A DNA stretch of 64,000 nucleotides from Planomicrobium sp. Y74 (GTDB lineage: Bacteria > Bacillota > Bacilli > Bacillales_A > Planococcaceae), in the NCBI RefSeq assembly GCF_003668635.1, contig NZ_RCWH01000001.1, positions 310,001 through 374,000 on the forward strand. Direction: 5' to 3'. Of the stretch, positions 34,358 through 42,067 are shown one piece after another. A model generated the notes under the pieces. The model was not told the DNA's origin, did no database searches, and saw nothing but the letters and a program-made list of their open reading frames with translations. The position numbers were made by a program, and so were the translations under genes. Positions within the stretch are counted from its first letter, which is position 1. Each line of letters begins with the position of its first letter.

Positions 34358-35097
34358 TGTGCTCCCCCTTCAAATTCCATCATCTTGCTGAAATCTTCGC
34401 CTTTAATCGTATGTTCAAGAATCTGTTCTACCTCCGATAAGCTTATGATGTCTGCATCCCCCGAAACAAAGAAAGCGAATTTCCCAGCGCTGAAAAAGCC
34501 GATATTCATATTGCTATCGTTTTGGAGATAAACCGTCGTTTCTCCTACTTTCACAACTTCTTTCGTTCCCAGCTGTTCCATCTGCTTTTTCAACCATTCA
34601 GGAGAACCCGAAGCGGTCTGCCACTGTTCAATAAGAAGATGACTTGAAGGATCTGTACCGGATGTGTAGCGATGAACCCTCAGTGTGTCTTCCCCATTAC
34701 TCTTGGAAGTCATGACTGGGCCGCGTAAATCCACAAGAAACACTGCATCTTCCATGTATTCTACATTTATAAAATCTGCCATTTGAATTTCGGTTGGCAG
34801 AATGGTCTTCCATTCAGGAGAATTTATAGCTTCGGAGGGTGCGACGAAGTCTGCAGTAGCGGCTTGTTCCACCGCCTCACCTTCATCCTCCAGTAAGTGA
34901 TCATGCAAATACAAGCCACCGATTCCGAGAAAAGCCGATGTAAAGATAACGGTCAATGTTTGGGGAATCCATGAAATCCGTTTTTCCTTGGAACGGACAG
35001 TCCGGAAAAGCTTTTTCATTTCTTTTTCTGTAAATTTCCGTTCCTTGTATACCGATCCATCTATTTGTTCACGTAATTTCTCAAGGTCATAACTCAT
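34354..35097 (-). CDS. Putative anti-sigma factor with one TM helix
   Basis: 247 residues. A charged ~45-residue cytoplasmic part, a TM helix at about 46-65, and an extracytoplasmic domain of ~180 residues. It follows an ECF sigma gene with 11-bp overlap, the normal place of its anti-sigma factor. The usual HxxxCxxC zinc motif is absent, so the sigma-binding part differs from the common ZAS type. The external region could sense the substrate of the ABC exporter. Role inferred from position. Confidence 0.6.
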   Translation of the reverse strand: MSYDLEKLREQIDGSVYKERKFTEKEMKKLFRTVRSKEKRISWIPQTLTVIFTSAFLGIGGLYLHDHLLEDEGEAVEQAATADFVAPSEAINSPEWKTILPTEIQMADFINVEYMEDAVFLVDLRGPVMTSKSNGEDTLRVHRYTSGTDPSSHLLIEQWQTASGSPEWLKKQMEQLGTKEVVKVGETTVYLQNDSNMNIGFFSAGKFAFFVSGDADIISLSEVEQILEHTIKGEDFSKMMEFEGGAQ

Positions 35098-35641
35098 ACA
35101 GGCTCTCTCCTTTCAGCAATTCTCCCAGTCGGCCCCTGCCTCTTCTCAAACGGGTTCGCACGGTATTTTCGTTTATCCGGATAATCTCACTGATCCCTTT
35201 TGTGTCCATTTCCTCGTAGTAATAAAGTAAAATCACTTCCCGGTACTTTATCGGAAGCGCAAAAACGGCCTCAATCAACTGGTTATTCTCTTCATTTCGC
35301 AAGGCTACAACTTCAGGTCTATGATCTATTGCGTGAATTAATTTCACCAAACCATTACTCAGGACCACTTTCTTCAAGAATGAACTCTTTAATATATCCT
35401 TGGACCGATTGATGGTGACCCGGTAGATCCATGCTTTATAAGAAGTTATAGCCAAGCGATCCTCATAGTTTTTAAAGCAGGTCAGCAGAACATCCTGCGC
35501 AACGTCTTGGGCCTGGTTCCAATCTTTTAAATAACTGTAAGCCAATTTTGTAATCTGATCTCCATATGTATTAGCGATTTCTCTCAGCCATTCTTCTCGA
35601 GCCGATTCATGTATGTCATCGTTTTGATAATCCGTAAGCAT
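35087..35641 (-). CDS. ECF-family sigma factor
   Basis: 184 residues from the ATG at 35641 (AGAGGTG 6 nt upstream). Region 2 is visible in AYSYLKDWNQAQDVAQDVLL (the -10 recognition helix region) and region 4 in LPIKYREVILLYYYEEMDTK followed by GISEIIRINENTVRTRLRRG. First gene of a four-gene coupled operon with a putative anti-sigma factor and a MacB-like transporter. It probably drives its own promoter at 35700-35728. Confidence 0.85.
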   Translation of the reverse strand: MLTDYQNDDIHESAREEWLREIANTYGDQITKLAYSYLKDWNQAQDVAQDVLLTCFKNYEDRLAITSYKAWIYRVTINRSKDILKSSFLKKVVLSNGLVKLIHAIDHRPEVVALRNEENNQLIEAVFALPIKYREVILLYYYEEMDTKGISEIIRINENTVRTRLRRGRGRLGELLKGESLYEL

Positions 35642-35699
35642 TGAGTTCACCTCTTTTCTCCAAACGTTGAATTAGACATGGCTGTGGGTTGTTACCTTA

Positions 35700-35728
35700 A
35701 AGACGAAATAGGTAAGTCTCGCGGTTCA
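35700..35728 (-). promoter_or_regulatory. ECF-type promoter upstream of the sigma gene
   Basis: On the minus strand TGAACC (35728-35723) and CGTCTT (35705-35700) are separated by 17 bp, a close match to ECF promoters (GAAC ... CGTC). It lies 59 bp before the sigma start, consistent with autoregulation. Confidence 0.65.
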
Positions 35729-35740
35729 AATTTTCCTAAA

Positions 35741-35813
35741 TTTTTATTAACTAAAAAAGAAAAGAAACTTTTAACTAAGCTTCTTCCCTTCTGATAACGT
35801 CATGATATGTAAA
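35741..35813 (+). repeat. Dispersed terminator repeat, copy 5 (left flank decayed)
   Basis: Core AAAAAAGAAAAGAAACTT / AAGCTTCTTCCC and an almost consensus right flank TTCTGATAACGTCATGATAT. It follows the 3' end of the minus-strand creatininase-like gene at 35856. Confidence 0.6.
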
Positions 35814-35855
35814 ATTGTATAATTTATATTATGAACTATTAGTACCCAACTGCTA

Positions 35856-36623
35856 TCAAGACATTTTCATTCTAAATGCATCGTCAAGTATGGTTTTTAA
35901 ATTTTCGCTTCTCTTGCCAATATAAAAAGTCCAAAACTTTTCTCCTACTTCAGCCAGCTGCGCTGAGGTAAATTTGTCATCTTCAAACTTACCCCAACAC
36001 CCATCTTCCGTTAATTTATCCCAGAAGATATAATCTGCAAATTTTTTGTTCTCTCGTGGCACATCAGACCCCATGGATTTCATTTCAACTATATTCGGGC
36101 AAAGCCACATCGCTGTACTTACAGACAATAAGCCGGCATGCATTTCATCTAGACCTTGCAATCCCGAGTGCTGCAAAGCTTCTTCCCAAGCCAGATGGCG
36201 GTGGGTCGTGATTAGAACCAAATCAGGATACTTGTAGTTGATCTGCTTTACAAATGCCGATTCCCAGTACGCTCCGCCGTGACCGTTGCATAACACAAAC
36301 TTATTAAATCCTTGCCGGGCTAAATTAACGATGATTTCCTCCAGCATAGCGCTTAGAACAGCCGGACTGACGGTAATGGTCCCTTTGCAGTTTGCATGTT
36401 CTTCAGAAGTATTAAAAGGAAGCGTCGGCAGTATATACGCATTTAATGTTTTTCCAAAAGCCTCTGCATATTTTTCTGCTATCAACGTGTCCAGGTGCAT
36501 GGGAAGATAAGGACCGAATTGTTCTGTTGCCCCTACCGATAAGATGGCGGTTTCTGTTCCACTTGCTTCAATTTCAGCAGTAGAACTCCTGTAACTCAGC
36601 ATACGTTCTTTATTAGTTACCAT
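35856..36623 (-). CDS. Creatininase-family amidohydrolase
   Basis: 255 residues. The metal-binding motifs ATEQFGPYLPMHLDTLIAEK (E, H, D) and LCNGHGGAYW (N-G-H-G-G) are those of creatinine amidohydrolases/MftE-like proteins, and EMHAGLLSVSTAMWL contributes the distal E-H. The family hydrolyses cyclic amides or takes part in riboflavin and F420 pathways; the substrate here is unknown. Monocistronic; ATG at 36623 with AGGGAAAGAG upstream. Confidence 0.8.
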   Translation of the reverse strand: MVTNKERMLSYRSSTAEIEASGTETAILSVGATEQFGPYLPMHLDTLIAEKYAEAFGKTLNAYILPTLPFNTSEEHANCKGTITVSPAVLSAMLEEIIVNLARQGFNKFVLCNGHGGAYWESAFVKQINYKYPDLVLITTHRHLAWEEALQHSGLQGLDEMHAGLLSVSTAMWLCPNIVEMKSMGSDVPRENKKFADYIFWDKLTEDGCWGKFEDDKFTSAQLAEVGEKFWTFYIGKRSENLKTILDDAFRMKMS

Positions 36624-36810
36624 TTTCTCTTTCCCTTCTATGTAAAATCTATACTCTATTCAACTAATTGATTTATAAAACTTAAGATTTTTAATTTTAT
36701 ATCTATTAGTAATAATACCATTTTATTCCTTATAAAAATTATGATTTTGTTGCTTTAAAAAATACTTAAAATATTCTTACATTATGTATTATTAATAATT
36801 AGGAGCATTC

Positions 36811-36879
36811 GAAAAACTCACCTTTACAGAAGGAAGAATGATTACTCATTATAAGCAATCGTTCTTCCTTCTGAGTGAT
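36811..36879 (-). terminator. Terminator of the MFS gene, repeat-related
   Basis: CAGAAGGAAGAA-GATT and AATC-TTCTTCCTTCTG (36827-36843 and 36857-36873) form a 17-bp stem with one mismatch. The preceding AAAAACTCACCTTTACAGAA resembles the left flank of the dispersed repeat; the right flank is missing because the MFS stop codon lies there. Confidence 0.75.
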
Positions 36880-38129
36880 TAAGTTGCATTAGTAACTACT
36901 ATATTTTTGGTATCAGCTTTTTTACCGAATAAACCGGTATAGACAAGTAATGTACCCAGCATCAGTATAATTCCTATATAAACAGACATCATGCTGGGAA
37001 TTAAATATGCGCCTAGAATAATCGTGGAACGCGCAATTAAGTCTGCACCGCTAAAAGAAATATTGGAAAATGCGGAGTAAGAACCTCTCTTGTCAATCGG
37101 CATCATATTAGCCTGCTCAGCGTTGCGAATCGGGGAATACATCAATTCACCCAAGGTCGCAACAATACTGAAGAGAAGAAGCAGGTACCAGGTGTCTGCA
37201 GAAGTCATTACAACATAACCGGCACTATAGATGACAAGCCCCCAAAAAAGGACTTTTTTATTGTTAAATCGGTCAGTGATCTTACTGATGAAGAATGTAA
37301 AGAATACTACCAAAAGCATATTCTGGATATTGAGTATACTCAGCATCCGGACCCCGCCGATTTCAAAACTTCCAATCGATACAGGATCAAAGCTTTCCGC
37401 TAGCCGGACTCCGATGTAGCTGTTCAGTGAGAATTCAGCAGCAAAGATAAACATTGATCCTATGACGACTTTCACAAAGGGTCGATCCTGAAATGCCACT
37501 TTATAATTGTGAAATACATCAAGCAGGACGTTTTCATGCTGCTTTTTCAATTGGTATTCCTGTTGATCATCCAGCCATATGGCATAAGCAGCAGGCAAGC
37601 AGGCCGAAGTTACAGACAATAATAGAAACAATTCTATTTGATGATTGATGTATAATAACCCGCCTAATGCCGCCCCAACAGCCAAGGATAGATTTATTAA
37701 CCAATAATCTATGGCATAGACCGCTTTCCGGTTCTCCGGACTTGTGGAGTCAATAATAATCGCCCGCATTGCCGGTCTTCCCAAACTACTTGCGACGATA
37801 TAAGCCGTATAGGCTGCCGCAAACAGCCAAATCCAATTATCTGCTGGCACTAAACTGGCAGTCATAAATAAGAAAAAGAGTGCACTCAGCGAAGAAGTCA
37901 TAATCAAAACTTTTTTTCTAGGGAAACGATCTGAAATATACCCACCAATCAGATTAACAAAAAATCCGACAAAGACAGTTCCTATTAAAAATAAACCTGC
38001 TGCCACTTTTCCTATTTCCTGTGCAAAAAACAAGGCCATGAATGGCATGACCGCCGACGATACTCCTCTATTAAAAAACGAAGTAATCAAGCGGACTTTA
38101 ATGTTGCGTGGATAGTCTTTCCATTTCAT
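36879..38129 (-). CDS. MFS transporter (sugar-efflux or drug-exporter like)
   Basis: 416 residues from the ATG at 38129 (GGAGGGGG 8 nt upstream); the ATG at 38147 includes that site. Twelve hydrophobic segments and the motif GGYISDRFPRKKVLIM mark an MFS exporter of the MFS_1 type. Divergent from the SgrR-type regulator gene, with a shared 99-bp control region containing an inverted repeat. In enteric bacteria SgrR acts near the setA sugar-phosphate stress exporter; the same pairing idea may apply here but the ligand is unknown. Confidence 0.8.
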   Translation of the reverse strand: MKWKDYPRNIKVRLITSFFNRGVSSAVMPFMALFFAQEIGKVAAGLFLIGTVFVGFFVNLIGGYISDRFPRKKVLIMTSSLSALFFLFMTASLVPADNWIWLFAAAYTAYIVASSLGRPAMRAIIIDSTSPENRKAVYAIDYWLINLSLAVGAALGGLLYINHQIELFLLLSVTSACLPAAYAIWLDDQQEYQLKKQHENVLLDVFHNYKVAFQDRPFVKVVIGSMFIFAAEFSLNSYIGVRLAESFDPVSIGSFEIGGVRMLSILNIQNMLLVVFFTFFISKITDRFNNKKVLFWGLVIYSAGYVVMTSADTWYLLLLFSIVATLGELMYSPIRNAEQANMMPIDKRGSYSAFSNISFSGADLIARSTIILGAYLIPSMMSVYIGIILMLGTLLVYTGLFGKKADTKNIVVTNAT

Positions 38130-38183
38130 ATTGTATTCCCCCTCCATATTCTGTATATTAAACCAGACTCAAGAGAAGAAAAA

Positions 38184-38208
38184 TGGACAATATTTATAAA
38201 AATGTCCA
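38184..38208. promoter_or_regulatory. Inverted repeat between divergent MFS and SgrR-like genes
   Basis: TGGACA (38184-38189) and TGTCCA (38203-38208) with a 13-bp AT-rich spacer that includes TATTTATA. It lies between both starts and is a likely SgrR-type operator. Confidence 0.6.
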
Positions 38209-38228
38209 CTTTTAAAGGAGGGAAAATA

Positions 38229-39887
38229 TTGGAGAAACACTTATTAACGTTATGGAAAACCATCCCTTCAGGAAATGTGAAACACAAAGAAATAGCCAGC
38301 ATCCTTGGTTTCAGTACCAAACAAACAACTCGCTATATAAAAAAGTGGACAGCGCAAGGCTGGTTTAGTTATACAGCTGGTCGCGGCAGAGGGAATTTTT
38401 CTAAATTGCTATGGTTAAAGAATGTTGAAGAAATTTATGAAGAGCAATTAATGAAGATAATTGAGCAAGAAGCTGTTGAAGAGAGCAGCAAGTATTTGCT
38501 GTACGATTGGACGAGTGAAAGCAAATTGCGGTTACTTAATCAATTCCGTTCGAAATTCGGTTATTTTCAAAGTGCCGAAGAAGTTGATAAGTTGATCATC
38601 CCGAGGAAGTATCCGCTGCTGACCTTGCACCCGATTGAAGCGCTTGATATACAAAGCGCCCACATGGTCGCCAATGTCTTTAATCGACTGGTTGCAGTTG
38701 ATGAGAATGGTGTAATTACACCAGAACTTGCCCATGCATGGGACGTGCAGGATACACGGCTTCGATTCTATTTACATAAAGACGTAAAATTCCACGATGG
38801 CTCTCTGTTGACCGCCGAGGATGTAGTAACATGTATGAATCGGTTGAGAAATCATCCCTATTTTAAAACTCTCTGGGAGCCAGTAATGTTAGTGAAAGCT
38901 GTTGCTCCGCTTGTGGTTGACTTTCACTTTCCCGGCGGCTGCAGTTACTGTCTTCAAATGCTCGGGATGATGAATACCAGTATCTACAAAGAAAGCAAAG
39001 GAAAAGTATTTGGCACTGGAGGCTTCTATGAAGCGGAAAATGTGGAGAATAAAACATCTTTAAAAGCTTTCAGTGATTATTTTCAAAAAAGGCCCTTACT
39101 CGATGTGATTGATTTCGTCCAGGTGCCAAAAGACTTTGATATCGTCTATCGTTCTGCCAGCCAAGAGAAAGAAGAAACCACATTTCAAGTGGAAAGTGAT
39201 ACTGGATTTGGCGTCGTTATTATGAATGCATTCCGCCCTTCACCTATCCAACGCCAAGAAGTACGAGATTATGTGCACTACGTTATAACAAAACACCGAA
39301 AGGATATAGGCCATTACCACAAACGCGCTTTGCCAAACTCGAAAAGCTGCTTGATTGGTCACAGCCAGGAGTATACCGTGCAGGAAGTTAAGCGTCCGCA
39401 TATTGAAGAACCCCTCGTTCTAAAAGCAGTAGAAGATGTCGACAAAGCAGCGATCTGGTTGAAAGATGCCCTAGAGGAAGAAGGTGTTCCCGTTAAAATG
39501 CAGTGGATGTCTTATGCTGATAAACTTTTAGATCACGGGGAAGATCAACAAGCGGATTTATTTATACATGGAGAAGTACTCGAAATAAATCAGGACTTCT
39601 CATTTTATTATTTTTTCAAGAATAGTAATTCTCCTTTGGCTGCCAACCTGGCCAAAAACAAGCAAATTCTTGCATGGCTCAATCAGTACTCACAGACCCC
39701 TTTCGAGGATTGGAATTCTCTGAATTTACAAATTGAAAAGATGCTTTTGGAGTCATCCATTATGGTTCCCCTCTATTATGAAAAGCGCCAAATCCCTTTT
39801 TCCGCAGACTTGATGAACATTAAAATAAGTCATTTCGGTTATGTGGATTTTTCAACTCTTTGGGTGAAGCCGGTTATTAAAGAATGA
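38229..39887 (+). CDS. SgrR-type transcriptional regulator with solute-binding domain
   Basis: 552 residues from a TTG at 38229 (AAAGGAGGG 6 nt upstream). N-terminal winged-helix region (residues ~1-100: HKEIASILGFSTKQTTRYIK) followed by a domain like peptide/nickel-binding proteins (SBP_bac_5): LTLHPIEALDIQSAHMVANV, LAHAWDVQDTRLRFYLHKDV and LLTAEDVVTCMNRL. No signal peptide, so it senses a cytoplasmic solute. Probably controls itself and the divergent exporter. Confidence 0.85.
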   Translation: MEKHLLTLWKTIPSGNVKHKEIASILGFSTKQTTRYIKKWTAQGWFSYTAGRGRGNFSKLLWLKNVEEIYEEQLMKIIEQEAVEESSKYLLYDWTSESKLRLLNQFRSKFGYFQSAEEVDKLIIPRKYPLLTLHPIEALDIQSAHMVANVFNRLVAVDENGVITPELAHAWDVQDTRLRFYLHKDVKFHDGSLLTAEDVVTCMNRLRNHPYFKTLWEPVMLVKAVAPLVVDFHFPGGCSYCLQMLGMMNTSIYKESKGKVFGTGGFYEAENVENKTSLKAFSDYFQKRPLLDVIDFVQVPKDFDIVYRSASQEKEETTFQVESDTGFGVVIMNAFRPSPIQRQEVRDYVHYVITKHRKDIGHYHKRALPNSKSCLIGHSQEYTVQEVKRPHIEEPLVLKAVEDVDKAAIWLKDALEEEGVPVKMQWMSYADKLLDHGEDQQADLFIHGEVLEINQDFSFYYFFKNSNSPLAANLAKNKQILAWLNQYSQTPFEDWNSLNLQIEKMLLESSIMVPLYYEKRQIPFSADLMNIKISHFGYVDFSTLWVKPVIKE

Positions 39888-40073
39888 CCAGCATAACGGA
39901 AATCGTAACACTCAAGCTTCGATTTATATTGATTTAGGTAGTTATACTGATTCTTATTAACAGAACTTACAAAATTACAGAGAAGCTTTATCCAGCCTAT
40001 TAAACAGCAAAGAAAAAATTGGCAGGATTTAATTCTCTTTTGGAGAATCTAACTAGTGAATGGAGGCAGAAAA

Positions 40074-40826
40074 ATGAAAACGGAGATTTTAACTCAGAAC
40101 CAAAAAAGCTGGAATACAGTTGCCGGCCACTTTAACGGCATCGATGCTTTGCCCAGCTTCGGTCCCTTCGCCCAAACCGACGAAGAACTGCAATTGTTTG
40201 AAGCAATTCGAGATAAAAAGGTGCTGGATATCGGCTGTGGCAGCGGCCATTCCCTAGCTTATATGAAAGAACAGGGAGCTGCCGAACTATGGGGTGTCGA
40301 TTTTTCCGAGAAGCAAATTAACACCTCGAATGAAACCTTAAAAGGGCTGCAGGCAAACTTGCACTGTGCGGCTATGGAAGAAGATGTCGGTATTCCGAAA
40401 GATTATTTCGACATTGTTTACTCTATTTATGCCATTGGGTGGACAACTGATTTGGACAGTACTTTTAATTTGATTTATTCCTACTTAAAACCCGGCGGCT
40501 ATTTCCTGTTTAGCTGGGATCATCCGCTTTATGCTCATCTGCACAGTGAAAATGGGTTTATTTCGTTGAATGGTTCTTATCAGGCAGAAGGCATGACACG
40601 TTATGAGAATTTTAAAGGGGAAGACGCTCCCGTTGTTATTCCACAGCGTAAGTTCAGTACATATTTGAATTCATTGATTAAATCAGGTTTTACCATTGAA
40701 GAAGTGGTTGAGACGGACGTTCCGCTCCAATTAAGGAACATTGAGCCGGAAGTATCCGACCGCTATTATTCACTTTACAAAGCGCAAAAGTTTCCCACCA
40801 CGATGATCATTAAAGCGAGGAAATAA
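40074..40826 (+). CDS. Class I SAM-dependent methyltransferase
   Basis: 250 residues from the ATG at 40074 (GGAGG 7 nt upstream). SAM motif I VLDIGCGSGHSLAYMKEQG, acidic loop WGVDFSEKQI, and post-motif DIVYSIYAIGWTTDLDS and LKPGGYFLFSWDHP place it in the Methyltransf_11 group. A degenerate copy of its last codons and terminator lies at 63430-63540. Substrate unknown. Confidence 0.85.
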   Translation: MKTEILTQNQKSWNTVAGHFNGIDALPSFGPFAQTDEELQLFEAIRDKKVLDIGCGSGHSLAYMKEQGAAELWGVDFSEKQINTSNETLKGLQANLHCAAMEEDVGIPKDYFDIVYSIYAIGWTTDLDSTFNLIYSYLKPGGYFLFSWDHPLYAHLHSENGFISLNGSYQAEGMTRYENFKGEDAPVVIPQRKFSTYLNSLIKSGFTIEEVVETDVPLQLRNIEPEVSDRYYSLYKAQKFPTTMIIKARK

Positions 40827-40930
40827 ATTCACTTATATAGACGAAAGAAGAGCAGTGCTGAATTGCACTGCTCTTCCCTTTGTGTTTTGCTATTGAAATG
40901 TAAGTAGTTCTGATAAGTGATCATATTTTA
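40821..40930 (+). repeat. Dispersed terminator repeat, copy 6, with strong terminator
   Basis: GAAGAGCAGTGC and GCACTGCTCTTC (40847-40858, 40865-40876) form a perfect 12-bp stem followed by CCTTTGTGTTTTG. Left flank AAATTCACTTATATAGACGA; a right flank TTCTGATAAGTGATCATATT lies 30 bp further than usual (40908-40927). Ends the methyltransferase gene. Confidence 0.7.
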
Positions 40931-41039
40931 TCCACTTACAACACCTTTGTTTTTATAAATCAGTTAAAAAGCAAATATATCTTCAATTCATTCTATTAAA
41001 TATTCTAACTTGTTACTTAATTAATTAAAACTTATAGCT

Positions 41040-41909
41040 TTAATCTAACACCAACAAAGCTGCGCCCAAAATCCCTGCATCGTTCTCGAATTTTGCAGTT
41101 TTGACTGCCAATGGATTAAGTAATATCGGTTCCAGGTGCTGTTCAAATTGCTTCCACCAAAGTTCAGCCGACTCAGACACACCTCCGCCAATCACAAGCA
41201 TTTCCATATCAAATATTGCCTGCAGACTGCTAACAGCAACAGCCAAATCCTCTATAAAAGAGTCGACTACGCGCTTAGCAGAATCACTGAATAGAGCTTC
41301 TTTGAACAACTCCTCCGGTTCAATAGTAAGTCCTGCCTCTTCGATTCGCCTTCTCAAAGCGGTTCCGGAAATATATTGTTCCAGACAGCCCTTTCTTCCA
41401 CAAACACAATGGACGCCTTTCGGATAAAGAACCATATGCCCTATTTCAGCGGCTCCTCCATGTGTTCCTCCGCTCAATAACTTGCCATCCCATACGATAC
41501 CGCCTCCTAATCCTGTTCCAAGTGTTAAACAGACCACTCGGTCGATACCTTTAGCTGCTCCAAACTTCACTTCTGCTAAAGCGGCACAATTAGCATCATT
41601 TTCAACTTCCACCCGTCTGCCGGTCGCTTTTTGTAATTGTTCCTTTACTTCTGTCCCTGTCCATCCAGGCAAGATATCTGTCGCATAGATGATACGACCA
41701 GCCTCCGGTTCCACAAAGCCATGTGTCCCAATCCCAATTGCTGTCACTTCCGGGAAATCTCCCAATACCCGCTGTACCAGATTTTCCAAATATGAATATA
41801 ACGGGACTTGGGTCGGGACCGTTTTTTCAAAAAGAATATTTCCAGCATTATCTATAATTCCCAAACGGATTTTAGTTCCGCCTATATCTACTCCCAGTAC
41901 TTTTTCCAT
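41040..41909 (-). CDS. ROK-family sugar kinase (glucokinase-like)
   Basis: 289 residues from the ATG at 41909 (AGGAGG 5 nt upstream). ATP-binding VLGVDIGGTKIRLGI, sugar-binding VENDANCAALAE with LTLGTGLGGGIV, catalytic E-N-D region, and the ROK zinc site GVHCVCGRKGCLEQYISG are intact. It phosphorylates a hexose, likely glucose freed by the neighbouring GH3 enzymes, and so carries hydrolysis products into glycolysis. The gene follows the GH3 pair on the same strand but beyond a terminator. Confidence 0.85.
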   Translation of the reverse strand: MEKVLGVDIGGTKIRLGIIDNAGNILFEKTVPTQVPLYSYLENLVQRVLGDFPEVTAIGIGTHGFVEPEAGRIIYATDILPGWTGTEVKEQLQKATGRRVEVENDANCAALAEVKFGAAKGIDRVVCLTLGTGLGGGIVWDGKLLSGGTHGGAAEIGHMVLYPKGVHCVCGRKGCLEQYISGTALRRRIEEAGLTIEPEELFKEALFSDSAKRVVDSFIEDLAVAVSSLQAIFDMEMLVIGGGVSESAELWWKQFEQHLEPILLNPLAVKTAKFENDAGILGAALLVLD

Positions 41910-42011
41910 AAGTCCTCCTAAAAAACTGCCCTTTATTTTATCCAAACATACTTTTAAAAGCACTTATAATTTTTAACTGAATAAATTTTCTGCACTATAG
42001 AAAATATCAAA

Positions 42012-42050
42012 TGAAAAAGTACGTAAATCCGCCCGATTTACGTACTTTAT
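42012..42050 (-). terminator. Terminator after the GH3 pair
   Basis: AAAGTACGTAAATC and GATTTACGTACTTT (42016-42029, 42035-42048) form a perfect 14-bp stem, followed on the minus strand by TTCATTTG. Confidence 0.85.
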
Positions 42051-42067
42051 CAAAATGTAGATCCACT

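Noticed and set aside
39950-40030. Possible decayed gene upstream of the methyltransferase (frame reading NLQNYREALSSLLNSKEKIG)
   Set aside because: Only ~23 codons, no start and no recognisable relative; too short to support.
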